From Ochotona curzoniae (taxonomy: Eukaryota > Chordata > Mammalia > Lagomorpha > Ochotonidae), in assembly GCF_017591425.1 (NCBI RefSeq), contig NW_024466307.1, positions 7,269,001 to 7,333,000 of the forward strand: a stretch of DNA of 64,000 bases, in the 5' to 3' direction. The notes beneath the pieces were generated by a model. It was not told where the DNA came from, did no database searches, and saw nothing but the letters and a program-made list of their open reading frames with translations. The position numbers and the translations under genes were made by a program. This document shows, one piece after another, positions 11,265 to 23,232 of the stretch; the stretch's first letter is position 1; every line of letters starts with the position of its first letter.

Positions 11265-14200
11265 CTGTGAACGCAAGCAGGGTTTGCAGGTAAACATGGT
11301 GTACACCTGACCCCAACCAGATAGGAGCTGGACTGTGGTGCCCCACCGGCGGCCCGTGCGAGCGCTGGTGCAAGACTGGGATGGAGTCCCCGGCTCATCG
11401 CCTTGGCCACTGGGTCCGTTTGGAGAGTGCACAGGCAGGCGGAAGATGTCTCTCCCTACTCTGCAACTCTGCCTTTTAAATATATAAATACGACATAAAA
11501 GAATAAAGAATGAAGTAATAGTAAATGGTTTCAAATAAATTGGGAAAGATGATACTTATTTTGGCTTCGTTTTGTAAATACTGTACTCCTTAACAAGTTA
11601 ACAGTAAGCCAAGTGTGCTCCACTCCTGCTGTTTACTAGAGCAGTGCTTGTCCGAGTAGGAATGTGGACAGACGTTAGTATGACTAAATCAATGACCATC
11701 CCGGGCTCAAACGATTTTGGAAATTCTTGTGTCCAAAAAAAATAAAGCAACTTTACTATCTGTGAGACATCTGAGAACCTTCAATGGACTAACACGTAGT
11801 GGATATGAATGATACGGCATATTTATGTTTTAGGACATCCCCCGTAGCAGTATTCTGAATTCTGCTCTAGTGAGCTTTATTAAACCGTTCCCCTTGTCAA
11901 GTTCCCCTGTAGGACTGAGGCCTTGAGGAACCAGCACCAGCACCACTGCTCTGCCTAATACTATGTGCAAAGCAATGAACCAGCCCTTGTCTAACCCAGG
12001 AGCCTCGTGTCTTCTGCTAGAATCCACAGTGACAGGCTAACTTGCTGCTTTGCTGATGCCTGTGTGGTGGACAGCACGCTGCAAATACACATGGGGGACA
12101 TAACAGCTCATCTGGACCAGCAGGGCACATCAACTGCCTCATTAAAGGATGGACAGCAGAACAGGCTGGGCAATTTTCCTGGCCAAGCTTTGCAACATGT
12201 TCCTGGGTCTGCGGATACACCAAGATGGACTTGGTCAGGCAACAGACTTTGCAAAGATCTTCCCAACCCTGGTGCAATGAAGCTGGTAATATCTCAGCAC
12301 TATCCAAATCACCCAAATGACGCCCTCGGGACGTTCTTCCCACACTGCGGAGTCATCAACCCCCATCTCTCCGTGCTGATGTAGCTGCACAGCAAGGAGT
12401 GGGCTTCTCCCCTCCAGCAAGCCAGGAGAATTAAAATGAAAGAACTGAATCATATGTCCCATCCACCCTCCTCCATACCTGGCCTAATCAGAGGCCCAAA
12501 TGGGCATGCATCCCTCTCAAGTATGTGAACAATATAAAAAAAAAAAAAAACAACAAAAAACAAAAAGTTAGCAGAGGAATAAAAATGATATGTTACTTAG
12601 GAATTACTAAACATAAGGCCAAATCAATAAAGGAGTAATAGAGGGACTTTCAAAAAATTAACAAAACCTCAGACATAAATCCAACTATATCAATAACTGA
12701 ACGCTGTGATTAACAGCAGAGATCATCAGGCTGGACAAAATATCCAGATATAAGCAATCTATAAGACAGAAACTGTAAGTTCAAAGATAAAATTTTTTAA
12801 ATGTTTATACTATATTAACATTAAAGGAACTACGTGGTTGTACTAATATAATAAAACAGATTTCTACATAAGGAATATTATCAGAGAAAAAGTATGAGGC
12901 TCTAAATTTATGAGCCATTAAAAAAAAAACCCAAAAATAATAAATGCCTATGCACCTTAACATAGAGGCCAAAAATTCCATGAAACAAAAATTCACAGAA
13001 GTAAAAATAAGCAATTCAGTAGTTACATCTGAAGACTTCCATATCCTTCTCTGAGTAATTCACAAAACAGGTGTTCAGAAAATCAGTGAGAATACAGAAA
13101 AACTCGTCAGCCAACCTGACTAAACCATTTTCCGGTTGCTTTTTTTTTAAAAGATTGACTTTTTATTAGAAAGACAGATTTCACAGTGAGGAGGGAGTGA
13201 GAGGGTCGGCTGGCCGCAATGGCTGGAGCTGAGCTCCGCTGAAGCTGAAAGCCGGGGGTTCCTTCCCTATCTCTCACGTGGGTACAGGGTCCCCAGGACT
13301 CGGGTCATCCTCTGACTACTACTGATGACTGCTGAGGCCTTTACGTCCAGGATGTGAAGTGGCTCCTGACTTCCCACCACGGGCGTAGCATCAAGCTCCT
13401 CATTCAGCTGCCACACCTCCTTTGTAACATCCCACAGCGTCCCACATTCAGTCCACCAGGCAGCATGGACTCTCATTTAAAGCAAACCAAGAACAGTTGC
13501 TTGCAGCAGAGGTGGGGTTCAGGGAAGGGGGGCCAAGCTGCAGGCCTGCTCAATGGGCTGCCCTTGCTCCCTAACCCGCTGAGGTCCACCCAAACCCACT
13601 CGTTCGAGGTCTCTTGGTGGCTCTGGACAAAACGTATATGATAGGGACGAGACTGCCAGAATCTGTGCGACGTGGATATTATGAATAACCGTAACGCATG
13701 TGTCTGCTCTGTATAACTCATGGCCTGCTACTGTCTTCTGGTGTGAAGATACTATCACCATTGAACTAATGACCCGGCTGTCCTCTCCTCTCCCGTCCCT
13801 TCTTCTTACAAGCCAGCTTCTGGGTTAGAGACGTCAAGTGCACTGGCCTAGACTTCTACATGAAGGGATCGCTGGCCCGCCCCATGACGTGCACCGGGTT
13901 GCAGCTCCCCTGTGTTGAAAGCAAAGTCAGGAAGACCACAGTGTTGGCGTGCGACTTTAATATAACTACTTTATATCTCCTTCTAGGCACCTGGACTGCC
14001 TTAATAGCAAGTGAGCAGACCTCAGCAATGGGAAGAGACAGGAAATTAACATTCCTGAGAAGCCAGGAAATTAGATGCCACCTGGGAGAGTGAGGCAGCT
14101 CATTCCCAGTGGAAAAAAAAGAAAAACTGATTGTGACAGCGCAGCTCTCAGGCTCCAGGTCTTTGGTAAGCGTCCAGCTCCCTGGTCACACCATCCAAGG

Positions 14201-16477
14201 TTCATGACGGCTCCAGGCAGCCTGCAGGCCCTCTACAGCTAAAAACTGCTGCGTTTCTGCTATTAAGGTGGACTCTCCACCTTCGGAGAATCCAATGGTG
14301 ACCCCTCCCGTGGCTCTCACAGAATTAAGAGTAAATTATTCTCTTAGAATAACTTAAATGCTTCATCACATTAATGTCTAGAGTTGTTTTTAATTTGGTC
14401 TAACTATTCACTGACTGCACGGGAATCTTAATTTTAAAAGTACCAACTGTATCCAGAAAGACAAAATAGATCCAGTGTCAGTCTGCTTTTGTCTCATTTC
14501 AAACTGTCAGGAAATGGCAGAATCCCCTCTAAAGTGAGCAGTTCTTATCAACCTTCAGGTTACAGCCCAGTGCTGTTGACAGTAGGTTGGGTCTCCACCC
14601 GCAGTGCCAGCATTCCATTTGGTCTGGGTCCTGGCTGTTCTGCTTCTGATCCCATTCCCTGCTAATGGAAAGCAGCAGAAGCTGGCCCAGTCCATGGGCC
14701 CCCGCCCCGCGTGGAAGACCTGGAAGCAGTTCCTGCCTTTGGACTAGCTCAGCTTGGGCTGTGGTGGCTATTAGGTGAGTGAACCAAGAGATAAAGATCT
14801 CTCTCCCCCTGGCGTTCTTCTCCTCAACTCTGTCTTTCAAATAAAATTAAATTGATCTTAAAAAAAAAAAAAAAAAACAACTTAGGTCTTAAGTTTATCT
14901 AAGAGATGCACTGAGTGATAACATACCAAATCTTGTAACATCTTAACCTCACGTGTAGGATAACTGATGTCTACAAGTTGCTCCACTCTCAGCCATTCTG
15001 CGTGGCCACGCAGCCAGCCCCGCGCTGTTGGGCAGCCACTCGATCTTTGCACCTGGTGATGGCATTTACCTAACCAGACTGATAGAAAAAAGCTCTGACA
15101 TGTTGCATCATGTGATCATGGGGGCTGATTTACATGGGAGTTGCACGCTTTGATTAACTGGGTCCAAAACCCAGTTCTTTAAATCATGACCTCGCTCAGC
15201 CGACCCTGAGCAAAGCGTTTCATTGGAGGTCAGTGAGCCCACTGCAAACGCATGGAGGACAAAATGTAATCAGACCAAGCAGGACATTAATAACACCAGA
15301 TATCTCTGCTACGGCTAATCAGCCTGATTATTTAAATACCAGCCTGGGGAGGGAATATCTGTCAGGGCTTAGTTTGATTTCTTTCTTGCCTCTTGGAGCA
15401 CACGAGCGGGGGGCCCGGGGCGGTCTCTGCATCAGCCACAACACAGTTCACCTGCACCGAAAGTCACCTTCCCTGTCCCCCTGTGTCCCCTTTCCAAGCT
15501 GACCAGCTTTTTCCTTCATCATCGGAGAGCTTCAAGCATTTCGCTCGCCTCCCTTCACTATCAAGCTTTTTCTCTCCCTAGGCAACAGCAGGAACGTAAA
15601 CCCCACTTAGCCCGTACGGGAGCAGCCTGGACTCTCGGTTTGGACTGCATGCTAAGCCTACAGGTGGAAAGGGCTTCGGCCCTGCGGCGGCCATAGTGCC
15701 TCTCCAAAGCACCTCGACGTGCCCTTCCCGGGAGGCGACCTTCCTAAGAGTCTGGTCCACTCCGCTATCCAAGTGCCTGGGAACCACAGGCCGGGTTGAG
15801 CATCCCCGAAGCCCCCGCAGCAACAGGCGCGGGGCACTGCCCAGGGAGTGGGACCGGCTGCGCTCGCGGGGGGCTGGGGGTGCTGGGGAGGGCTTTGGCC
15901 CAGTCTGGTCCAACCGCCTTCTCGCCGTGGCACCACGGGTGGTCTACCACCGCATCCCCACCCTCGCGGGAATACACCCTCGCGTGCGCGCCCGCGTTGC
16001 GGAGGACCCATTACCATCCTGCAGGATGAGGGTGGGCTGCACCGCCGGCACGCGGAACTGCCTGGCCCTCCAGCCGGGGCTGGGCGCCCGCACCACCTCG
16101 CTGTCGGAGAGCCAGGTCACGGTCTCAAAGTTGTCCCCGCGGGCCAGCGCCTCGGCCTCGGCGTGGTGCACGGCCACTCGGTCGAACTGGTAGAGGCCGC
16201 CCGAGTGATCGAAGTGCACGTGGGTGGCCACGGCCAGCAGGGGCCGGCCGGCCGCGTCCTCCTCCTCCTTCTTGGCGCCGCGGTCCTGGAGGAGGCCGGA
16301 GGAGTACAGGTACTCCGGCAGGCTGCGCAGCCCCAGGCCCGTGTCGATCACCACGTCCTGCTCGGAGCCGCGCACGAGCCAGATGTTGGCGCGGTTGCCG
16401 GACTCGTAGAAGCGTTCTTGGATCCAGAAAATGCCATCGCCCAGAGCCTTGTGCGCGTACCACTCGAGCGCCGACAT
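10879..16477 (-). CDS. MBLAC2: MBLAC2, metallo-beta-lactamase domain-containing protein 2 (acyl-CoA hydrolase), whole coding span
   Basis: Two coding exons join in phase 1 across one GT-AG intron (exon 1 16,477-16,015; exon 2 11,264-10,879), giving 849 nt and 282 aa; the human protein is 279 aa by my memory. The metallo-beta-lactamase fold is intact. The HxHxDH motif sits at residues 86-91 ([10 protein letters not shown]), with further metal ligands expected at His173 (MPGHSRG), Asp192 (FSGDVVYD) and His234 (LPGHFNT). MBLAC2 is reported as a palmitoyl-CoA hydrolase, and human Cys254 is reported to be S-palmitoylated by zDHHC20; Cys257 here (GLCHK) occupies the matching place. The start was chosen because [15 protein letters not shown] matches the family N-terminus and has A at -3. 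The upstream frame stays open to about 17,233, but I treat that as CpG-island sequence. The gene lies head to head with POLR3G. The identification is very secure; the enzymatic role comes from literature on the family. Confidence 0.96.
11330..11490 (+). mobile_element. CSINE 3' fragment, old
   Basis: Only the 3' half is left (CCACTGGGTCCGTTTGGAG, CAGGCGGAAGATGTCTCTC, TCTGCCTTTTAAATATATA). It lies in the MBLAC2 intron, just outside the acceptor of exon 2. Confidence 0.6.
11835..12567 (+). mobile_element. LINE-1-like 3' UTR with A-rich tail (copy B)
   Basis: The end reads CTAATCAGAGGCCCAAATGG, GCATGCATCCCTCTC, ATGTGAACAATATAAA and then an A-rich tail to 12,567, matching copy A at the window start. 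The upstream part stays open for over 100 codons in more than one frame but matches no protein I know. I read it as a 5'-truncated L1 3' UTR inserted in the MBLAC2 intron. The 5' edge is approximate. Confidence 0.55.
12640..13130 (+). mobile_element. Ancient LINE-1 ORF2 fragment (endonuclease region)
   Basis: Although broken by many indels, it follows the order of the L1 ORF2 N-terminal region. At 12,934-12,957 the codons read KIINAYAP, the L1 endonuclease N-x-YAP motif. It is followed by diverged equivalents of the ATGAAACAAAAA, GACTTCCATATCC and CAGAAAATCAGTGAG segments found in mammalian L1M elements. Confidence 0.7.
13139..13345 (-). mobile_element. CSINE 3' half, old
   Basis: Antisense: TTTTATTAGAAAGACAGATT, CCGCAATGGCTGGAGCTGAG, CACGTGGGTACAGGGTCCC. 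The tRNA-like head is missing. Confidence 0.7.
14560..14882 (+). mobile_element. CSINE copy, older subtype
   Basis: CAGCATTCCATTTGGTCTGG, CCCATTCCCTGCTAATGG, GAGTGAACCAAGAGATAAAG, CTCTGTCTTTCAAATAAAAT and a long A-tail. The GAACCA variant and CTTTCAAATAAA end differ from the pika-like young copies. Confidence 0.85.
16015..16477 (-). CDS. MBLAC2: MBLAC2 coding exon 1
   Basis: Encodes residues 1-154 plus the first base of codon 155, from [10 protein letters not shown] to LILQDG. It contains the whole HxHxDH metal-binding motif. The donor on the minus strand is GATG|GTAATG, at 16,014-16,013. A glutamate/lysine-rich loop (AKKEEED, residues 68-74) before the core strand is the likeliest place for the three-residue length difference from the human protein. 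Confidence 0.95.
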
Positions 16478-16999
16478 GCTTGGGAAAGCGAGCGGCTGCT
16501 GTGCGGGCGCCCGGGGCCTCGGCAGGTTCAGCGGACGCGGGGCGCTGCGGCGGGGCGGAGCCGGGGGTGGAGGGGGACGGCGTGCGGGCGGAGGCTGCGG
16601 AGGCCGGCGGGAGCGCGGGAGCAGGTGGAGCGCGCCCAGACGCCGCCCGCAGCAAGGGCTCTGGAGCCGGGTGCAGCTCCGCCAGCCGCCAGCACCCAGG
16701 AGGCCTTCGGCTGGGGGCCACTGCGGCACACTGGACACCCAGCCGCGACGCCGTGCCCACCCCGGGGGCTCTGACTGCAGAGGCCAGAGGCGAGGCTTGG
16801 GCAGAGCCAGGCCCGCCCACCCGCGGGCCCGCTGCGCCGCGATGCGCGCTCCCGGCCGGCCGCCCAGCGCGAGGCTGGCCCGGCCGGTTGGATGGCGGCT
16901 ACGGCGCCTGCCGAGGGCTAAAAAGCTCCGGGCCCCGGAGGTGGGGCTTGGGCGAGGAGAGGGCGGGCCCGGGGGCTGGCGGTGCTGGGAACGCGGCTC

Positions 17000-17131
17000 G
17001 GCGGCCGCGTGGAGGGCGGTGCGCGCCTCGGGGAACCGGCGGGCAGCCGAGCGCCGGCGCTCTCCGCGCGAGCACGGCCGTCCCGCACTCGGGCTGCAGT
17101 TTTGGCCGAGCGTGGAGACTTTAGTGAGCAG
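17000..17131 (+). other. POLR3G: Candidate non-coding first exon of POLR3G
   Basis: The first POLR3G coding exon begins with a splice acceptor and only 33 nt of 5' UTR, so an upstream non-coding exon is required and should lie in this island. A plausible donor is CAG|GTGACG after 17,131; an alternative is CGG|GTGAGG about 17 bp further on. The transcription start is a guess. Confidence 0.3.
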
Positions 17132-19269
17132 GTGACGGAGGAAGCGGGTGAGGGCTTGGGAGAGGGGGCTGGCGGGGCAGGGGAGGGATGGAGGGGCGCG
17201 TGGGGAAGCCGAGGAACCGGGGGAGACCCCCATGCCAGCGCCTCTGGAGTGAGGGGCGCTGTGAGGTGGCCCCCTGCTTCCCTGCTCCCGTTGAAGGTCT
17301 GAAGAACCTCGTTCCCGGCTGTGGGAACGCAGCCTGCACTTCCTGGCTGTAGTGAGTTTGAGGGGGATTTAGGCGCTTGGCGATGGTCCGTTGGCGGAGC
17401 TTGGGATTGGTCCGGGCGCTGGTAGCTGCTGCGGGGTGCAGCCCCGCAGCAGCACCCGGTTCGGCGCTTTGGACGCCTGTGGCGTGCGAAGGGGTCTGCT
17501 AATTCGGCCAATGTGATGCAAGTCAACATTTTCTGTCTTCTCCCTCGTGGTTTTTTCTGCTGTTGGGAAAGAGTAAAGGAAGTTTGTAGAAAGGCTTAAC
17601 TCAGTCAAGGTGAGGCACCTTCAGAGACGGAGAAAGTGAATGATGACTGGCTGTAGTAGCCCCGCCAACTCCGGGAGTGGTCCCTGTCCCCACTCCCCAC
17701 ACGGTGGGAGCGTCTGTTTCGGCTTCCAGAATGTTGGTCCCAAGCTCCACCTGACTCATCTTCCTGCTGAGCCAGCAGAAACGGTGAAGAGACCCATGAG
17801 ACAGCACAATGAAAGATCCTTAGGGAGGATCCTTTCCCAGGCAGGTGCTCCGGGCGCCCCTCCCCTCCTCTCCTGGAATGCTAGGCAACCTAGTTTGAGA
17901 TTATCCAGTAACTAGGCAGGGGACTCACTTTACACCCAAGTCCTGGATGGATAGTGTATGGAAGAGAGTATACTGGTGGTGGCAAACAGGGCTCACAGGA
18001 AAGGCAAGGTAGGGGTGGTTGGGAATGATGCTGCCCTGGCGTTAGACTTGGGGCTGGGAGCTTGGCCGCCCAGGAAAGCCTGTCTGGGGGTTATTCCTCC
18101 AGGCAGAGGGGAAGCTGCTGGGCTGAACTGCAGCACTCTTAGGCCATGAGCTCAGCAGAAATCCCCTCAGGAGCCCTGGGGCTCCTCCCATGCCTTGGTG
18201 AGAGATGGGTGGGCCTTGAGCCTTCCAGTGGGCCCTCAGCTCGCATATCTCCTGCCTGAGTCCCACCCAGCCTTCCCTGGATAACTCACCTTCTCCTTGG
18301 CTGGGCTTTCCGCCCTTGCTCCTGTCAGATGTGTGCTCCAGTGTTTCTGAATGAGACTACTGATTTATTTGTTATCACACCTGCTACTCCCTGACTGTGT
18401 GAAGGGGCATTTTGTCCCATTTCCCATCTTAGATCCTGAGCTCCTTCAGAGTTTCTGCTTTCTCCATGGCCTCATTCTCAGATCTTAAACTGAGACCAGA
18501 TACAGAGGTGCTTATTAATACGTATTTGATGGGCGGGTCGCTGAAGAGACTCCACCCACCTCAGGAGACTGACAGTCCTGATGGTGACACTGATGTGAAA
18601 GGGATGGTGGGAACAGGGCTGTACTTGGAAACAGAGGGTGAAGAGCGGGGCTGAGCAGCGTCAACTGTATGACTTCGTGGAAGGCGTTAAGGTGTGCTCG
18701 CGCCCTTGTGGCAGGCTGACACGCCAGGCAGAGGCAACCCCACGTGCCAGAGCTGGCTGGGCAAGACTGACAGTGAGTGGCAGGAAGCTGCAGAGGGAGT
18801 GCAGGACACATCTGGACAGAGACATGCATTTGCTGTCTGTTGTGTATTTTCATTTTCTTTGACCGCGTGCAAGATGCTGAGGGTCTGAAGGAAAGCTGAG
18901 TCAAAGGCCGGCAGGAAGGGAGAGAGGACAGGGAGCTGCTGGGCTTGAGCTGTTGGATGCCAATGCTCCTCCCTGGGGCCCCTTGGGGCTCATTCAGCTG
19001 GGGAGATGCTGGGACGGACGAGGCTCTCACTGCCTCCCCCAGGGTCCCAGCCTGCTTCCCCGCGTCGGTCTCTGCACGGACTGATCCAGTTCCTTGGAGC
19101 AAGAAACCAAGTCCTGCCTCATCCTGGTAGGATGTCAGCCCTGGAAGGGATGTCCAGAAAGGAACACAGCATTGGCCACAAGGTTGCGTTGCAGTTCCTG
19201 GTGGTTCGACTACCCTCTCAGAGCAACTCTGAATGGGAATTTACAGGGGGTGTCAACAGTTGGAAGGAC

Positions 19270-19532
19270 TGACGTCAGAGGGGCAGATAGCCAGCTTCCA
19301 TCCACTGGTTCACTCTCCAAATGGCTACAGCAGCCAGGATTGGGGAGGGCTGAAGCTGGGAGCCTGGAACTCCACCCAGGTCTCCATTGTGGTTGGCAGA
19401 GGGTCAAGCACTGGGGCCAACTTCCTTTGTTCTTCAGGTGCGTTAGCAGGGAGCAGAGCAGCTGAGACTTGAATCACAGCGGTGTTGCAGGAGGCAGCTT
19501 AACCTCTTGTGCTGCAACACCAGCCCCTCAGT
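19270..19532 (-). mobile_element. CSINE copy, old
   Basis: Antisense: CTTCCATCCACTGGTTCACT, GAGCCTGGAACTCCACCCAG, GGTGCGTTAGCAGGGAGC, and CTTGTGCTGCAACACCAGCC at the head end. Confidence 0.85.
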
Positions 19533-19744
19533 CCTTGGTTTGGAACTCAGTTTGCATCCTTGGGTAGTCCGCTAACCTCTGAAAACTTCACTTTGTTCTT
19601 TCAAGTGGGAGTTTGGCTCTGCGGTGGTTCCTAACTCACGTGACACGTCGTGATCACCTGCACGGCTTGACAGAGCCCTGCAGCCTGATCGTACCTGCAC
19701 AGACTCTGGTTTGCCTCTGGTGAGTGCTAAGTGTTTGTTTGTTT

Positions 19745-20050
19745 GTTTTTAATAAAAAAATATTAATTTTCATTTTATTCGGTAGGTAGGAACAGACTGG
19801 TGAGAAGTCTCTCCCATCATTCTTCTGTTCTCCAGTGTCTGCAACAGCTAGGACTGGGTGTGGCTGAGTCCATGCAAGTCTCCCCCACGGGTGGCAGGGA
19901 GCAAGCGCTTAAGCTGTCAGTTGCTCGCCCAGGGCGCGTGCTGGCACGAAGCCAGGTTGGAAGTGCCGCAGCAGGCACCGGATGCATGCGCTTGAATGTG
20001 GGATGCAGGCTTCCCAGGAGGTGACCTGAGTGTGCCACCGAATTCCTGCC
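19745..20050 (-). mobile_element. CSINE copy, old
   Basis: Antisense T-rich tail, AGTCTCTCCCATCATTCTTC, CACGGGTGGCAGGGAGCAAG, GAAGCCAGGTTGGAAGTG, degraded head. Confidence 0.6.
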
Positions 20051-20469
20051 GCTCCATTTTTGTGGAAGCTGTCTTGGGAATTCCAGTGTAAAGTTAGGGC
20101 CTCAACTTTAGCACTCAACAAGCGAAACAAGCAACAAGCACAACCCTGGCCATGGGCTCACAGAGTTGTACTTCTGTAGGTAGATGTGCTTACGAAGTCC
20201 CGGTGCCTGGGATAAAGAGAGCTTCACATTCATCAAGGAGCAGTTGCTGCTGCGAAATAAACTCTCTGTTGTTAATACTTGAGGAAACCAGGCGATAGAA
20301 GACATGGGCCCAGTTCCCAAAGGCCATGGTTCTGTATTTCTTCTGGAGTTGAACATTACTGTATTCTGTATCATCTCAATCTTAAAAAAAAAAAAAAAAA
20401 GAAGAAACTTGCTTTTTAATTCTAGGATCTTTTTCCAGAAGATTGGTTGTCAACATTGGACTCCAGTGT

Positions 20470-20775
20470 CCCAGTATGATGGGTCAGTTGGCGAATCCTC
20501 CCCTGTGGGTGCCAGGATCCCGTATGAGTGCTGATATGTGTCCCTGCTGCTCTCCTTCCCATCCAGCTCCCTGTTTGTAGCCTGGGAAAGCAGTGGAGGA
20601 TGACCCAAAGCCTTGGGACCCTGCACCTTAATGGGAGATCTGGGAAGAAGCTCCTGGATGCTGGCTTCAGATCAGCTCAGCTCTGGCCATAGGGACCATC
20701 TGGGGAATGAATCAGTGGAAGTAGTATCTTTGTCTCTCCTCTCTGTAAATCTGCCTTTCTACTTAAAAAACAAAA
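20470..20775 (+). mobile_element. CSINE copy
   Basis: GCCAGGATCCCGTATGAGTG, CCATCCAGCTCCCTGTTTGT, GCCTTGGGACCCTGCACC, GGAATGAATCAGTGGAAG, CTGTAAATCTGCCTTTCTAC. Confidence 0.9.
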
Positions 20776-22344
20776 TGGACTTAAGTCAGCTGAAAGGTTA
20801 AGGTAAGAGGAGTACAATAATCAATGAAAGAGGAAGGGACCTGGGATACCGTGATGTTTGTGGCTAATCAGAAGTGAGACAGTAGGGAATGTGGTAGAGA
20901 CACTCAGGGGGAGGTACGTTTCGAAGGACTAGAGACTGATTTGTTCAGTGTGCTCAGGCTCCTAGCACTGTGCTGTGTGTCAAAGGTTTCCAGCGATGCC
21001 TTTCCTCCCCTGCAGGGGCTGCCCACCTGTCTTCCTCTAATTTCCTACCATCAGGCAAGTCTGGTAAACTTCACCTGGACTTGGTGTTTATCTGTAGGCC
21101 GCCCGGGGCCTTGACTGTAACCTTGGGCTCCTTGTACTTGTTGCCTGGAGCAGAGGTGTGAACCCTTCTGCTGCCTGGTTACCTTGGCACCCCCTGGCCT
21201 CTCTGCAGGCTCTGCAAGTGCCTCAGTGACTCAGCAGTTGAAAATCAGGCTGCTTGGATCAGTCCCCTCTCCATCAGTATGCACAGATGGCAGGAGCTTG
21301 ATTATTTTAATAAGCACCTTTTCTGTGTGAGCGTTAAGATGCCTGAGTCGTGGGTGAGGGAGAATTGCAGTTGATAAAACAGAGAATGGGAAGCTGGAAT
21401 GCTGAGTCTAGGCAGTGGGCATCTGGGCTGGGCTGCGCCAGTTGTGTGCACCTGGCCCCGAGAGCCCTGCTCATCTTGTTGTGCTGTGGTGGGGAGAACA
21501 CGGTGTCTTCTTGAAGTATTCTTGGCCAAGAAAGCATCGCTCCTCCCCAAGGAAGAGCACTGGGGAAGCCTCTAGGCCACCTGTTCTGATGGAATGAACC
21601 AGAGGCCTAGATGAAGACAGTGTCTCTTCCGGAATGCGCAGAGAGCCAGAGTTGTACAGCCCTGCTGTCCTGAGGCTTTAGACCCCAGGGCCAGCTGGGT
21701 CAGAATCTCCGGTTTGGAGAGAGTCCTCAGGTAACTTGCTTGTGCCTTAGAACGTTGAAGAAGCATGATACAGGACCATGATCTAGTTTCTATATCCCTG
21801 GAAGATCTGGAGGCTGTCACTGGACTCGGAGCTGGATTGCAGCTGGAGCCCTAAAACTGCTGCTTTCACGGTGCAGCGCCTTACTGCCCCTGTTCCATGC
21901 AGATGAATGAAAAGGCGGGGCTGTCACTCCCAGCATGCTTCTTACCCTTGGCAGCAGTCATGTTATCTTGAAGAGATTCCTTTAAATTGTTAAGGGTAAT
22001 TTGATCAGATTCCAGATTTCCAAAATGGCAGGTACAGCCCAGGCTTCCCCTAGGGTATTCGTCAAGATCCTCTCAGCCCTCTCCCTGAACTGCACCACCC
22101 AGTAAACTCTCCAGACTGCTCTTGCTCAAGCCCTAGCCCCCACGAGATCTTGATTGGTTTGTCCCTGTGATTCACAGACATCAGCATGTGTTAGAAACAT
22201 CCGAAAGGTTCCTTAAACTCAGTTCGTTGTTGCATACTCAGGGACATGTTTTCCTTGGGGTTGTGGTGGGGCCCAACACCTTACATTTCTAGAAAGTTCC
22301 AGGTGATACTGCTACATACTGTGTACTCGTTGAAAACACTACCC

Positions 22345-22625
22345 TAGATGCAGCATCTGGAGAAGCAGGGAGACATTCCCTGTGCTGGTTCACCTCCTGA
22401 ATGGCTACAAGCTGTGGCTAAACTGGGCCAAAGCCAGGAGGAGCCGTGAACTGCATTCATGTCTCACACCTGGTTGGCAAGGACCTGAGGACTTGATCTG
22501 CCCCCTGCTGCCTTCGAAGGTTTGCATTGGCAGGAAGATGGGTTTGAAGTGGAGCGGCCAGGCATTCTGAGAAGGGATGCAGATGTCCCAAGCTTGGCTT
22601 AAGCCACTGTGCTGAATGCCTGCAC
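22345..22625 (-). mobile_element. CSINE copy, old
   Basis: Antisense: GCTGGTTCACCTCCTGAATG, AAGCCAGGAGGAGCCGTG, AGTGGAGCGGCCAGGC, TAAGCCACTGTGCTGAATGC at the head end. Confidence 0.75.
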
Positions 22626-23232
22626 CTGCTCAAATCTTGTAGAAGTTCTAAAGGCAAGAGGGGATGAGAACTGTCAGCCCTCAGATGAGGGAAGCTGGGA
22701 TTTCCAAGGCCTTTAGTGAAACTATGTTCAAATTGCATAAAGAAAGAGACACAGCAGAGGCCCTTGGTGGCTTTAGGAGGTGGTCCTTCCCCACTGGTGA
22801 GCAGGAATAAGGTGTTGGTGACCTTTTTGGCTTGGCCAGGATCCCTGGGCAGCATCTGTGTGGGGTGCTGGCCCGCAGAGGGAAGTGGCGGGCAGAGGTG
22901 GGGCCTGTCTGTCTGCACAGGGTTCAGAAGCAGAGCCCTGTCCTAGGCTCATGGGATTCAATGACAGCGGTGTTGTCAGTTGGAAGAGAGAGAGGAACAC
23001 TGCATGATAATCATGAATTCCACGGTTGATGCTTTGGAGTGCAGGTCCCTCTTAGTACACTGCAGGTTCATGTCTGCCTGGGAACTTTAGGACATTCATG
23101 GAAAAAAGCAGAATTAGGAGAAGGTTGTTATCAAAGCCAGTTTTTTTAAAAATCTATTCATATGCAAATATCTGCGCAAAGTTCTTGAAAAATGAATTCC
23201 TAGATTTTTTTTTTTAAGATTTATTCATTTTC

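Larger units (their letters stand above)
11265..16014 (-). other. MBLAC2: MBLAC2 intron 1, remainder
   Basis: The single intron within the coding region. Apart from the SINE and L1 pieces listed, 13,346-14,559 and 14,883-15,690 hold nothing I can name. The last few hundred bases before exon 1 grade into the CpG island. Confidence 0.8.
15700..17500. promoter_or_regulatory. CpG island, shared MBLAC2/POLR3G promoter region
   Basis: This stretch is strongly GC- and CpG-rich compared with the AT-rich flanks. It covers MBLAC2 coding exon 1 and its upstream sequence, and is the only CpG-rich block upstream of the first POLR3G coding exon. GC boxes (GGGGCGG around 16,553; GGGCGGG around 16,961) and CCAAT boxes (ATTGG near 17,405; CCAAT at 17,508-17,512) are present, with no convincing TATA box. 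Divergent transcription from one island fits the head-to-head gene order. Island edges are estimated by eye. Confidence 0.8.

Noticed and set aside
12007..12384. 125-codon open frame as a gene
   Set aside because: It lies inside the A-tailed dispersed element and has no known protein match.
15848..17135. Several open frames of 200-300 codons on both strands
   Set aside because: Apart from the MBLAC2 exon they are Arg/Ala/Pro-rich readings of CpG-island DNA with no domain or splice support.
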